Assembly: GCA_020086605.1 (NCBI GenBank)
Contig: JACBWW010000029.1
Span: 4,879,474-4,943,473, forward strand
Source: Lanius collurio
Taxonomy: Eukaryota > Chordata > Aves > Passeriformes > Laniidae
Length of the DNA: 64,000 nucleotides
Direction of reading: 5' to 3'
The notes beneath the pieces are model-generated. The model had not been told where the DNA came from, searched no databases, and saw nothing but the letters and a program-made list of their open reading frames with translations. Of the stretch, positions 24,481-37,439 are shown one piece after another (positions within the stretch are counted from its first letter, which is position 1; each line of letters starts with the position of its first letter). The translations under genes were made by a program, and so were the position numbers.

Positions 24481-27400
24481 GAGGAGTGAGTGATACTGTA
24501 GCATCTCTCAGCAGGTTCTGTGTGTTTAATGGATTGCTCTGATATACAACTACATTTCTTTCATTTACAGTCTGTTACATACAGTTTTTTCAAAATATTT
24601 TATTTTTTTTTCCTTTATAAAGATGCTAGTTGTGACTCAGAGCAAGCTCCTTTACTGCTCTGCAGCCAAAATCCTTTGGGCAATGTGAGGGACTTCCACT
24701 GGTCTTACTAATTCATGAAGATTGCATCTCACCTGGTCATCTAAATGCTCACTGAATGTAGGACTGCACTTGTTTAAATCAACTGAAAAGGGAAACAGTG
24801 ACTCAAAATAATCCAGCTCACAGCCAGAACAGGAGGGTTAAGAAACACCAGTAGTGAGGAGTCTCCCTCTTTGCTGGTATTTTAGCTTCATTTCCATTTG
24901 CAAGCTAGCAAATACATTCAATGCTTATTTATGCATGCACCCTCAAAGTAATACAATTAACTTACTAATGCTCACAGAACAATTTGTATATTACCTTGAT
25001 GTAGGATGAAAGGCTAATTTTGATTGCTGTCTGTAGACACAAATCCTAATTCCATCTGGCAACATCTTTCACCAAGCAGACACCTGCCTTTCCTGCTTAT
25101 GTTCCTTAAATATGTGACTTTCCCAGCAGGTACAGGAGCCCTAAAGAGCTGCAGCACCATGGCCATCAGCAGGGACAGGATGGACTTCTGTCACCTTCAT
25201 TTTTCCTCAGGCTTGGGTGAAAGCCCCCTTTGACTGAGGTCTGCAGAGTGCACAAGTTCAACTGAAGAGCCAGTCCTGAGGCAGCACTCCTGGAGACAGT
25301 AACTAGGATTTCAATCAATATTTATTTATTCAGGCGTCCTCAAAACACGTCCAGATTACAGTCTGAACTTCCAACCATGCTGTAACTGTTCTGCCAAGGC
25401 AGGACAGAAGCATTCATATAAGAGAGGCAGTAGGTCAGTGGATTTGGAATCTCAACTGAGAAGGAATGGGTTGAACCACAATTCGTAACTTTGCTGTCCT
25501 TATTTTTTTTCCTGCAACTCCTCTGCTTCTTCCTGCAGCCCAGAAACATGGAATGTCTGAACCTCAACCTTGGGGGAACAATAATCTGGCTTTAAATATC
25601 AACATCTCACACTGCCACCTCACATGGCTGGGTTCAGGACATACAGTTATTTTTATTATTGTTGTTGTTGTTGATATTACTATTATGAAACTGATAAAGA
25701 GGACAGAAAAAACAAACCCTCAAACTTGTAATTGAAAACCTGAGGTTTCTTTGTCCACGTGTAGCTCTCACACTACAACAGACTTCTGTCTTTTCTCAAA
25801 GTATGCAGGACACTGATCCTTTTGCCAACAGGGCAGACATGCCAGCAGCCCTCAGTGCCAATTTCCTGACTACAAAAGCAGCACAGCTCAGTATAACCCA
25901 GCACTGCATGGGTACAAGACACCAACGTGGCAAAATTTGCTAACACCCACACCCAACCTGTGATGCTGAAGACACATTTTTTGACAGGAAAATTCAGGGC
26001 CCCCAGAATGACAAGGGGTGACATTTCAAGTGAGAATGTTAAATCAGGTTGGAGCTGGAGCTGTTCCATGCACACATCCAGGACATCCCAGGGCTGCAGG
26101 GCAGGATGCTGCAGGCTGGAGGTGATGCAGGTGAAGGCTCCCAACCCTCAGGCTCCACATGCACAATTCCCGTGGCCACCTGCACAGAGTGCAAGGCTCC
26201 CCACCAAGTCTTGGATTTAAATCAGAACTGGAGCTTTCCCTGCTGCCTGCTCTGCTCAGGGCTGCAATCAACTCACACACATAGACAGTGATGGAAGCAA
26301 CCGTGGCTCCTATCTTGTATCTGGGAGTTTGGTGCAACAATTCCTTCACTGACAGCCTGAGCAGATCAGAAACGATCCATATGGTGACACTCACTCAGAT
26401 ACAACGATGCTACTTTCAAGGCTTTCCCTCAGAAATATCTGACTTGCCTAAATACATCTGCAGCTTCTTCCTCTCAGCAAAGCACGGCCCAATGAGGTAA
26501 TAGCTAAGAATCACTAAGCAGGGCAGAGTAAAAAATTTTTCTACCTTTAAAAATCTTAGATAAAAGGTGAAAATTTCAGAAAGCTATTATGAGTTCAAGT
26601 CCATATAAAACTTATTTATTTGCAAAATGCTTAATTGAAATTTAATTTTTTTTTTTTAAATTTTGTTAACACTAAAGTAAAAATATTTCTTAGGGAAAAT
26701 ACAATATTTCAAACTAAAACCCAAGTGCTTTTAATTAAAAAACTAACTCAGAAGTTTTGTGCTGTTCCATTTTGGTTTCAGCCCAGTGTTTGCTGAACCT
26801 GGCCTCTCCCTTGCTATTATCAAGGTATTAATGGTTTGGCACCAACCAGTGCCAACACATCAGACTGTGAATTCCAGATCAGCTCTGGCACGAAGCTGCA
26901 AACCTCGCAGATAAAGACCTGGTGTGAGGCAGGGGTGGTAAACAAGGATAATACTGCATGACAGACAACTAGCAGGAGAGAGGATGGCAAACAGAAGATA
27001 ATTGTCAAGCATGTGGTATTTTTAGCAACAATCAACCAAAATGCTTTAGACATCAATTTCAAGCCACTTAATCCTCTTAATGACATGCTATGGCATTTGT
27101 TTGTGATTAGGGTTTCACTTTGTTTTCTATAGAAGATTCCCCTCAGACTCCTGCATTCAATGTGCTTTGTAAATAGTTCTGCCAGTATGCTGAGTATTAG
27201 GTTAGAGTTTACTTATCACAGTGCTAAATTATTCCAGCTGGGTCATTATTAATTCTCCTAATTTTACTGTCATTTGCTATCATTACAACAACGCAGCACC
27301 CTATGGATACATTTATTACAGAGCATAAATCCAGGGCTCGTCTAAGCTGCTGGAATGCCTACTCTGCAATCTTTATGCAAAAGCCTGAGGAGTGTTTAAA

Positions 27401-28629
27401 AAGAATTATCTTCAGGAAAACTTTTTACAGGCTTACCTCTAGTTCCCCATCCTCCCCCCACACATCACATTTCTGCACAGTGTTGGGGAAGTTTTCAGGA
27501 TGTGATACTCCACTGCAATACAGGCTGTGGCCCCTGGCAAAGCTCTTTCATAGCAAATACACTGGGGAAAGGGATGCTGGAGAGAGAGCAGAGAGGCCAG
27601 TACTGCAGTCTATGCAATTTCCATTGAGAGAAAGCATTTATAAAAATAGACATTTAAAAATATCCTAATGTATATTCCTCCTCCCCTTCAGAGAATTTAT
27701 GCACTGCATATATACTTTGCTTAACACAGGCATATGCTTGATTGGGTCTCGATTCAGTAAAGCAATTCATTCAGGGAAGAGCTTTTAGCACCTGTTAAAA
27801 CCTGTCAGACAAAAAGTAAAGCAGATGCTTCAGTGTTTTTCTAAATCAGGACTGTAACTGGATTTACCAGTGCATAAATTGCTCCGTGTCATACAGATTG
27901 TGAAATTTTGGTTCTGTTATCAAGGCAACTCTCTACCTGTTTGGAGCCTGGTAACAAGAGGCCATAATTCAGTTTTAAGCAGCTGCTCTGAAATAGTCCT
28001 GAATGTTCCTGTCCACTTCCCCACGTTACCTCCTATCAGTAAAGTCACAGCAGTTTCTCAGTACAACAGATCCCAGAGGTCTAGAGGCAGAGGTACTAGA
28101 CCTGGTTTTGTTGCTTCCCTCCAAAGTCATCCCCATCCTTAGGGAGCATCATGTCACAGCAGCCACCCCTCAGTTCTGGGTCCACAGCAAGATCCCCTGA
28201 GCTCACCTGTAGCAGTGGTCCCTACACAACAATTCTGTATGTGCAACTAGGTTTCATTTTTAATGACTGGTGCTCATCCACACTTGGGGAATTTACTTTC
28301 TGGTCCATCATTCAAACGACTTATCAAAATTATTAGGTAGACACTTCTCACACCCCATGGATAAAATGTCCAGTAACATCTGAGTTAAACATTAATAAAC
28401 TACTTTTAAGACTATGCTAAAGCCAGGTGCATAGCCAGTGGTAGTTGTTGTCCAGTAAAATCCTTGCTACCTCGGCATATGAAGCTCTGCTAAAAGACAT
28501 TTAGTGATCCACCAATCAAGAACTTTGGCAGTCAAAGTCTCAGCTTTCTCTCAGGTATGAGAACATTGTGCTCATGTGAGCATCACACTCCTGACTACAG
28601 ACAAAGTGCTTTTGCTTTCCTCTTCTCTT
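24481..28629. other. unique non-coding DNA
   Basis: No gene is supported. Minor runs of T lie near 24600 and 26646-26658. The stretch 25800-26300 is GC-richer with overlapping open frames on both strands (up to 123 codons), none with a motif. AT-rich stretches lie at 26530-26760 and 27100-27300. Confidence 0.6.
25651..25673. repeat. (ATT)n-(GTT)n short trinucleotide repeat
   Basis: TTTATTATTG is followed by four GTT/TTG units. It is a short simple repeat. Confidence 0.75.
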
Positions 28630-29240
28630 GGATATTAGTCACACAATCAGAAAAAGAAATCAGGTTAGTCTGGGCTTAAAGCATGTCAGTTATTACATGC
28701 TGCTCACAGGTATGTGCTCACAGGTAATTTGCTCTGTATCTTCTTGGGTATTTACAAATCTCTGTTTCCTTTTGGTGTCCTCTGTGATGACAGGTACTAT
28801 GTTTGCCTTCCTCCAGAATTCTGACAATTGCCCTACTCTCCATAAGCTTCTGAGAGTTGTAAATAATTCAGTGGGTACATTTCATAAGGCCATGCTGACC
28901 CAAATATATCACAGTTACCTAAATACTCCTTATCTTGTTCTTGCCTTTGCTCGTAACCCCTTTTACAGGGAACACTGTTACAGATCTGACACAGTTATTA
29001 ACCTTTCTGTGAAGAGCAGTGCAAAATAATGGCATTTTGTATTTCTGGCTTCTCTGTCTAGTGCATTTATTTGCTTCCCTTTCTTTCTGATGGACTTCTG
29101 CCTTCCTCCTACTTCCAGTGTGTTTCTAAGTAATTTTCTTCATAATCTTTCATGGCTGTAACTGATTTTGCCTCTATGTCCTTCTGATTTTAGCCTACGT
29201 GGCTGCACAGCTGGTGGTGTTGGCTACATATCTTTGGTTT
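28630..29240 (-). mobile_element. decayed LINE (CR1/L2 type), region between endonuclease and reverse transcriptase
   Basis: Read on the minus strand, this segment follows LINE ORF2 across the linker after the endonuclease and into the start of the reverse transcriptase. At 29028-29002 it gives YFALLFTER, like the YFA-VFT motif before the RT domain of CR1/L2 elements. At 28702-28652 it gives QHVITDML, a stop, then AQTNLISF, like the RT motif QHGF…QTNLISFFD. The two pieces lie in different frames, and in-frame stops are present, so the copy has been dead for a long time. The 133-codon plus-strand frame over it is a shadow. The similarity is from recalled family motifs and not from an alignment. 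Confidence 0.8.
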
Positions 29241-29639
29241 GTCAGGTTTGTACTACTACAAATTCCTCAAAAGCTTTCTTTGCTGTGCTACTCCCCCAAA
29301 ATTATCTGTCTTTGAGCATAGAGCCCCCCAAAGCCTCTATTCTACAGCACTGCTTTTATTAACAAATTTACACAAAGCATTTCCCATATGAAAAGTGGGA
29401 CTTTCTCTCTTCCAAGATTTGGCACCCCAGCTCATTATTCCAAACAAGCTCAAAAGGTGAATCCCTTCGTTCATCCATTACTCTCTGCCCAAATCCAACC
29501 CACTCGGACATTCCAAAAAGAAGTTAGATGATGAATCCTATAATTCTGGCCAACAACATATCTGTGTCCTAAGTTGTCTGCCTACAGCCCCCTGATCAGC
29601 ACAAGGTATTTCCCTCACCAAGAGCAACACCCTTGAAAA
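29241..29639. other. non-coding DNA between LINE remnants
   Basis: This may be a more decayed part of either neighbouring LINE remnant, but I cannot recognise domain motifs in it. No gene is seen. Confidence 0.4.
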
Positions 29640-29910
29640 AATGTCCCACAACCAATTCCAATCAAAATGCCAGCTGCTCTCTACTTACCCCTGTCTTAAC
29701 AGCTTCTCTCTTAAATATTCTGGTGGCATCATGTTTTCTTCAATACTTTTTGGATTTTGTACATCTTGGTCACGACCCCTCTTAATCTCTTCTATTCTAA
29801 TGAATATAAACATAATTTTCTTAACCTCGCCTCCTGTTTTATAACCCCTGAGGCCCTTTATCATCTTTGTCAAGATTGTATCCATAATTAGGGTATGTAA
29901 AAAGATCAAA
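29640..29910 (-). mobile_element. probable LINE ORF2 C-terminal remnant
   Basis: The minus strand gives LTKMIKGLRGYKTGGEVKK followed by IMFIFIRIEEIKRG in a 74-codon open frame. CR1/L2-type LINEs carry after the RT domain a stretch with (A)TKMIKGLE, a short YEERLKKL-like segment, then LFSLEKRRLRGD, with about the same spacing. The first seven residues fit well and the rest is only similar. On the minus strand this piece lies upstream of the RT-region remnant at 28630-29240, the reverse of their order in one element, so two insertions or a rearrangement are needed. Confidence 0.5.
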
Positions 29911-31054
29911 AGGAACGAACTAGAAAGTGCCTACTTGACACAAATCGTTACAGGAATAACCAACATCTCCTGCCCAGACTTGCCCTTCCCATCCCAAGCC
30001 AGTGTCAGAGGGCAAGTGAATGCTGATTCCTGCCCATCAGGTGGTGTAGCCAGGACAGCTTTTGTCACTGCAACTGTCACCTTTTCTGCTGCTTGTGCTA
30101 ACTCATTACAGCTGCACACACAGACACATGCATTTCTATTCCACACAGGTAACTGGAAGTCGGGTGTCAGGCTGCCCTCCCTCCTCAGGGCACACACAGC
30201 CATGCAGAGCCTCACAGTGCTTCCCTGCAGGGACCCCCAGGTACACACAGGTGTAGGGGCATTTTCGGTGCTGCTGCTACCAGGGGAAGAGAACACTGAC
30301 AAGAATTCTTACACGAATTGCAGATGAAGATAACCACCAACTAGCTTTCAGTGCTCACAGTGACCAGCATTCTTCAGCTGGACAGATCCTTGAATATTTT
30401 CACTGATTAGCAGCATAGAAGTCTCAAAGCAATGCACGTAAAACCACAAAAATGCCCAGGGCCTGGAAGTTAAACACCTTACAGGAAATACCACTGTTTA
30501 CTTATGGATTATTCTGTATGATATTCAGAATTTGGAATTTGCCATAGCAGATCAGACAAGTGCTCTGTTTAGACCATAAATCTGAATCAGACAGCAGCAA
30601 AAGCAGATGCTCCAGGGAAGGGTTTGAGAAACCTTTGCAAACAGTTACACAACAACTAAACCACCTGGGCTGTTTTCTTCCTCATCTTGATCCACCACAG
30701 AGTTGGCAGACAACCTGAAAAGGGAGAATTTCTCTACCTCTGTCAAGCATCTCCCTTTCAGTCCTTACCATTAATACTGAATGGTCTCACTGCTGTGAAA
30801 TCAGGGCCAACCCTCTGGACTTCAGCTCTTGAGCTTTTGTCCTTGGTGGCACCTTGTCATTGGTTGTCCCCCAGCTCAGCAACTCCACAGCTCAAACTAC
30901 ACCCACAAAATACGAAATCACATCCTCATGACCAGTTATGCTGCTCTTCCAAGAGGTTCCTTGCAAAATTTGCTCACACATTAGTGAATCACTCCCAATC
31001 TGTTTTGCATAAGCAAATCTAAGGTGTTTTATTATGGAAATGTATGCCAAAATA
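29911..31054. other. unique non-coding DNA
   Basis: No gene is supported. The part from about 29990 to 30260 is GC-richer and has overlapping open frames on both strands (up to 130 codons) without family motifs. The remainder is AT-leaning. Confidence 0.55.
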
Positions 31055-31310
31055 CCTTCCCACGGAGCGTGGTACTCCGTGGTGTGACGCAGTTACGCAA
31101 GGCCGACACTGCAGTACGTTTTACAAAGCACAAGGCTGCAACCTGTTTGTAGTGAGGTGGCAAGCATAAAAGGTGAAAATTAATTTATTGGTCCTTGGAA
31201 CGCTTTGTAACTACGTATCTGCAGGTACAGCGAGTAGTAAGAACCTGCAGAAGGAAATGGTACTAAAACTGCAGCCCACGCCAAACTTACGACTCTATTT
31301 TTCTTCACCA
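31055..31310. promoter_or_regulatory. CpG-retaining patch with two hairpins
   Basis: I count about 12 CpGs in 240 bases at moderate GC, close to the number expected without CpG loss, while the surrounding kilobases have very few. Two perfect hairpins lie inside: CCACGGAG (31060-31067) with CTCCGTGG (31075-31082), 7-nt loop; and TCTGCAGGT (31218-31226) with ACCTGCAGA (31243-31251), 16-nt loop. No known repeat or RNA family is recognised. Retained CpGs suggest a region unmethylated in the germ line, or a comparatively young insertion. Confidence 0.4.
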
Positions 31311-33937
31311 TTATTAGCTATCAGATGGTTACTATGAAACATTATCTGCATATTTCATCATGCCTACATTTATGCTACAGGAGCGAATCAGCAGCTGAAA
31401 ATAGCCTTGCACTCCTCCAAGAAACCTCGCTGCCTTTACAAGATCCAAAGTTGGTAGTTCTTTTTAGCACCTTATTTACCAAGGCAATTCCCACGCTGCT
31501 GAGCTTCACCCTTACAGAGGGTGGGAGACCTGCACTGCTGTTAATGGCACTGATCTTTGCAAAGAAAATGCAGCTCCAGCCTGCAAGAGCACTCAGCTGC
31601 TTGACTAGGTTAGGGCTGAAGGATACAACAAACACTTAGAACTCAGCTATTTAGTGCCAAAATATCACCTGTCAGCTTTGATACATTAAGAAAATGATCC
31701 CATGACATTTGCTTTGTGGGTTTCTTTGTTTCATCTGAGTTGCAAAAAGGTTCTTCAGTCCCCTCAGATAAAGCAACAACCTGTGCCTCTCCTCCCACCA
31801 ACTGCCTGCAAATTTTGACTTTAAGTCAACTCCTTGTGGACCACTGAGTAGCTGCCACATTACAATACTTAGGATGGGATTTTCACACTGGTATGAGCTT
31901 AACATAACAATTAACTTCATATTTTTTCACCAGATACATGTTTGTAGAAGAATTCTGCTCATAATTCTACTCTCCTCCTGAAGATGCAAAGTTGAGGAGC
32001 TCATACCTACTCCACATCTACTACCTGGGTAACAGTGATAGAGCTCAGCCTAGACAGGACTATTATTAACCTAGAGCAAGTCCACCACTTTTTGGCCTCT
32101 TAAACCAAGCAAATAATTCCATGAGCCTCTAGTTCTTGAGCCATTACAGATAAGAGGTGGGGAAAAGCAGTTCACAGAGGTCCTGGCTGAAACACAGCAA
32201 ACACTGACTACAGTCAACACATGCTCTAATTCCTGCCTTTAGGATCTAACTGGATAGGGAAAGTCTACACACAGGTGTAACTGGACAACTGAATAGCCAC
32301 AAAGGTCTATGAATGTTATTAAAAGTCTAGGTGATATAAGAAAATTGCAAAGTGCAGGCATGGGAATACAAAACCAGCAAAATAAAAAGAAAAAAAAAGG
32401 TAAGAGCTTCTTTTAGGCTTGGCGGCTGGTTAAAAAATAGAAAAGGAAAAAGAAAAGATATCACATTGCTTCTTACTGGCAAAGGTGCTGTTTTGACAGC
32501 CCTGAAGAGAGACCTATTTATTCAAAGTAATGCTGGCAGCAGTGGCACATTTCTTCCAATATGCCCAACCCTGTATCTATTTTCAGTTCCATCAGTAAGC
32601 TAAAGGTTAAAGCTATTTATTTAAACCCACACCCACATGCCATTTAAATTGACCCAAATTATTGTCTGAGTTGTAACCTCTCTGAATTAAAGTCCCCCTT
32701 AGGGGCTGCTTCTTCATTTCAGGCTCAAGAAATTCCTCCCTCGCAGGATAAAAGTGGATAAGGAGCACTTCCAAATAGAAATGGAGAAGGAAACAGGGAG
32801 GAGCTCAAAGAATGCCTCTTGGTGTTGTGGATACTGCAGAAAACTTCAGTTTCATTAGATAAACAACTAGAGAGGTTAGCTCCAGTCATATTAAAAGACA
32901 TTACTGCCATTCCCGTTCTAAGGATTTCTTAAAAAGATATATGAGAGAGAAAAATAAAAGAAAAAGCACTATGTATTCTGCTTGCTGTTGTGATACAAGT
33001 GGAATGAAGCCCACCAAAATCTCCCAAAATGAAAAAGGAGAAGTGGTTCCACACAATCAGCCCACAAGGGAAATAAATCTCTGCCAAAAATCCTCCCTGG
33101 GCCAGGGGACAAGGAGGACCGAGGAGGAACAGGAGCCTCTTGCAGTCAGGCACCAGTTACCAGGAGCAAAGTGCCATCCCAGGAGTGAAATTATGCTCTA
33201 GGCTGATAAAAGGCAAAGGGAAAGCAGCATCTGGCCTACAATATTTAGTCTTTTCTACACAGTTTAATGCTGTGTGAAGCATGGTAAAAGCAAAGCTTCC
33301 TCAGCCCCGGGAAGACAGCTGGCGATGAAACGCAGCAGGGACACCATATGATGGAAGGCTCCTAATTACAAAATCTCTGTCTTGCCTGTCAGAGCAACTG
33401 CACAGTGGTACAGGGGAGCTCACAGAGGAGCTGGGAAAAAATCAAGCATAGATAAGACTTGAAATCCATCTCCAGATGCAAACTTTCCCTGCCTTTGAGC
33501 ACAGCTGGCTCTTGGATCTAGCTCCAGCCAAAAAGATGCAGTTCAGAGAGGTGAAGGCATTCCCAAAGCTCAGGGCCCATCCAACTTTAGCTTCTGGTGG
33601 TGAGCCAGTCTTACAAAGAGATATTCAGTGGAAATTTCTGTGCTGATGGACCACAGACATGTAATTCCATCAGCAAGAGTGATAATCCCTGGATACCAAA
33701 ATTCACAAACACCAAGAAAAAGCACAAGAGCCGGAGAAAAAGCCAGTCACCCAAGAGGTTTGAATTTCATTTGATGTTCTCTAGACACATAAATGGAAAA
33801 GAAGGACTTTCTCTTTCAACATATAGAGAGCATCTCATTATGTACTGATACTGTTAATTGCTATTCAAGTGCCTAGAGGCAAAGACACAGTAGAGTTCTA
33901 ACAAGCTGAAAAGTATTCTTAAATACATCAGCATTAC
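31311..33937. other. unique non-coding DNA
   Basis: No gene is seen. A-rich patches lie at about 32380-32460 and 32938-32970. The frame at 33597-33848 (83 codons) has a basic, serine-rich middle section but no family resemblance. Confidence 0.6.
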
Positions 33938-34145
33938 AGAATCAGAATTCCAGAATGGTTTGGGGTGGAAAGGATCTCAAGATCACCTCATTCCAACCTT
34001 CCTGCCACGGGCAAGGACACCTTCCACTATCCCAGGGTGCTCCAAGCCCCATCCAACCTGGCCTTGGACACTTCCAGGGGTGGGGCAGCCACAGCTTCTC
34101 TCTGGGCACCCTGTGCCAGGGCCTCACCACCCTCAGAGGGAAGAT
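33938..34145 (-). mobile_element. CR1 LINE, 5'-truncated 3' end
   Basis: The plus strand begins AGAATCAGAATTCCAGAATG and runs through TTTGGGGTGGAAAGGATCT, GGGCAAGGACACCTTCCACT, CCATCCAACCTGGCCTTGGA and AGCTTCTCTCTGGGCACC, which is the reverse complement of the CR1 3' tail. The 3' end is therefore at the left. It is the least diverged of the CR1 copies here by eye. Several open frames on both strands cover it (139 and 140 codons); they come from the repeat and are not genes. Confidence 0.93.
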
Positions 34146-37034
34146 CAAAATGAGTGAAATAATAAAGAACAAAGTGAATTCCACCAACACCATGAAAGCA
34201 AACCCAGAAAGAGCCAAGGGAAGTGACTCCATGCTGATGGGACTGGTATCCACTAAATCTGATGTAACTTGCTCCACTTCAGCCCCCACTGTGACCACAC
34301 AAAGCCTCCCAGTGCCCAGACAGCAGCACCTCACTGGGATCACTGCAGTGACAGGAAGGGCCACAAGTCAATGAACTTCTAAACCTGGGCTTTCCCTCCT
34401 CCCCTCTCCTGTATTAGTGCATCAGCACCATTGCAATTATAAGAGCACCACTGCTGCTGGGAAGGAACTGAGCAGGGATATTTTCAGCTGCACTGCCAGC
34501 ATGTTTCTGCAGTGCCATCAAGGGAAAAAACCCACTGGAAGAACTGGCTGAACTCATCAGTAAATATAATTAAGCTCCTGCTAAACCACATTACTTTTGC
34601 TAAATTTGAAGCAACAAACAAAAAAACTGGTTTATCGGCTTTATGCTGAGTAAGAAAGGGATAAAAATTAGATTTTTACAATTTAGTGTGAGCAAACTGC
34701 AGCTCTGCAGAATCTGCATCATCCGGACTGTGTGCGGGTGGCAGAGCTGGGTGCTTAATTTCTGAGACAACAGCAGATAGATATTTAAAGCTATCGCTCA
34801 AAGGGCTTAAATAATGAGTTTGAAATTAATTCATTACCATTTGCTGTATAGCTGGTGGAAAACAAGTCAGATCTCATATGCTGTACATGCTTTCCTCAAA
34901 ACTGACAGGTGAAGCTTTTGGCCAAGAAACAGAAGCTCCCAATGCTTGAGGCTTAGTTTGCTTCAAATCTAAGCATTTGTTTCCCACCAGAGTCAAGTTT
35001 TCATGAATTGAGGGTAAATTTGACTAATCTTGGTTAAAATTTCAAAGTTGACAAGTATGTGTGTAGAGGAGAGGCTGACAAAACCTTTCAGTCATCAGCT
35101 TTGATATGTTTCTTAATTATGCTACAGCATTGTGAGATCCAAACAGCTCAAACTAAAACCAAGAAAAAATTAGTGCTGCTCTTTCAAAAAGAACAAACAG
35201 TAACAAGGAAAATCTGTTAAAAAATAGTAACATGGATTAGTAAACACAAAAGTCAGGCAGAACAGTACGCAGACTTTCATTTCAAAGAAGAAAAATGGTC
35301 CCAGAAATTGTCAACTAGTAAAACAAGACTGATAAGCATTAACTCTCCACAAAATTAAATTACAGTTAAAAAAAGAAGAAAAAAGCAGGAGCAATGAGCC
35401 CTGATAGAAAAAAAAATGACTGAATTAACATATCAAAGGAAGAAGATAGGAGAGTAATCCAGAGGGTAATACAAAAGAAAAGTTTAAGGGACACCTTGGG
35501 ATAAGTTTTCTTTGAAGTACTGCACTTCCTAAAATAATAGGAGGGTTATCTAAACACGCCCATCATGCATCACAATTACTGTACTACACTTTTACTTACA
35601 GAAAATTCATTGCATAAGTGGAGAGTAAGTGCTCCTCTGGAACAGGCCTAATTAAGAAGTTCTCATTAAGTGTGGAATTCGTATCAGTGACACAGGAGCC
35701 GAGTCTGTGTTTCAGACCCTGGGCATGCACCCCGGGCACACAGAACCCTCCAAGGCAGAGCAGCCTGGGGGTGAAATCTTTACAGCCAGTGTGTTTTATT
35801 AAGCTAAAAATGATGTCATTGTCCTGGATCTCTCCTCTTCCCTCCCCATTTCCCATCTCCACAGACTCTGCCGGCCTCTGACATCACATGGAGATCTCCA
35901 ACAACTGTTACATCACATGCAACTGGCAATGTTTCATTTTCCATCTGTGCTGGAGTAAAAAACCTTGCAGGACATTAAAACAGCATAAACCAGCCTAAAA
36001 TGTGAAGAGAATTAATCAACCATCACTTGGTAATCACTGCAGCAGATGCTGCAGGACCAGCTCCTTTGTGGAGACATCCCATTTGTTTGCCACAGAGAAG
36101 AACCAGTTTTCTTTTGAGATTTACACCACACTTGAGGGTTCAAGGAATAACTCAATTTTTGGGAAAACTAGAAGTAGTGGCACCAGGTGGAGAAATGTCC
36201 AGTTTCTACACAGCAAGAGATTACTTGTGCCTGTAAAGGACCAAAGGGTTGATCACAGCAAAACCCTCCCAAAACAGTTCATTTGTTGCTTTTTTAAATC
36301 ACTGGAAATGCAGGGACTGAAGAGTTTACAAGGAAATACGTACACAGTGTATTTCCTGAGGGACTTTGAGAAGGATAATCCTGCTTCCTTTCCTAAGATC
36401 ATCCATGTCTCATCACAATGAGGTACAAATTTGGAACATGCTTTTCTTTTTGGAGATTTAAGATCTGGAAATAATTTATCCTATATAAGTGTTTTTAACT
36501 TCAAAATGGAGCTCACTTTGCCTCAAGTTGCTCTCCTTTCCCAGCCCAGTTCCATGACCATGGAGCAGTGGTGCATCCAGAGTGGATTTACTTTCCTGAG
36601 CTGTACTGCACTCCAATGGGGTAACTCTAAATCAGCAAACACTAATTTCTGAATGTCATTTTCCAACGTATGTGACAGATGACACAAATACCTGCACATG
36701 ATTGATCTGCATCCAATAATCAAATACACAGCAGATATGATCTTTAGATGAAAATCATTCTGGAAGTTTAAATGCAAAAGCAAATCAGATAATTAAACCC
36801 CTGCCCTTAGTGGTACATTTTTTAAAGTGACAAAATCTATAAAAACCTAAGGCAGAAACATAAAGTGCAGCTGAAAGAGAATCATTGAAAAACAAATTAA
36901 TATTTTAATTCTGTCAACATGGAAAAAAGTCTCTAAATGAGATGAAGTTTAGAATGAGTACCAAGCACAGTGATTTATTACCTTTTCCCTGTAATTTAAA
37001 TTACTGTTTCTTTAATATTCACTAAATTCTTCCC
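34146..37034. other. unique non-coding DNA
   Basis: No gene is supported. The part from about 34720 to 34870 has AAATTAATTCATTACC and TATTTAAAGC words and looks like an AT-rich regulatory candidate, on composition only. The frame at 36002-36421 (139 codons, starting at GTG) has no recognisable family. Confidence 0.55.
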
Positions 37035-37110
37035 ACAGAGTTTTAGCCTTAGCTGATCAAAAAAAAAAAGTAAGTAAAGAAAGAAAAAAGGAAAAAAAAG
37101 AAGAAGCTGA
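37035..37110. repeat. A-rich purine tract
   Basis: A run of 10 A leads into AAGTAAGTAAAGAAAG and AAAAAAGGAAAAAAAAG words. It is low-complexity DNA with no element body recognised. Confidence 0.75.
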
Positions 37111-37439
37111 AGGAACAGTGAATTAAGAAAAAGCCAGTGGTTTTCCAGTAGCCATGTCAAAAATCAATGAGACTGAAGGACCAGAGGTGGGATTAATAAA
37201 GCTTTCTTCAACTCTGTAGCTCTGCACTTACTCCCTAAGCAGTAGGAATGGGCTTGTTTGCCAGACACTGTCTGTGAACAACAAGTTTCAAAGAATAAAA
37301 CTAAAGATTCTTATGTACTTGTAATGCAGCACGATGCTTTCAAAGCCAGATCAGTTGGTCAGGACAGTATTTTAGCTACACACACTTCAAATGATTTATG
37401 CAGCCTTTACCTTATAATGTGCTTCCCTGAAACATGTCC

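Noticed and set aside
33942..34374. 139- and 140-codon frames on both strands
   Set aside because: Their 5' or 3' halves are the CR1 tail, and the remainder has no family resemblance. CR1 tails are GC-rich and often open in several frames.
36002..36421. 139-codon plus-strand frame
   Set aside because: It starts at GTG, has no motif and no supporting splice or polyadenylation context.
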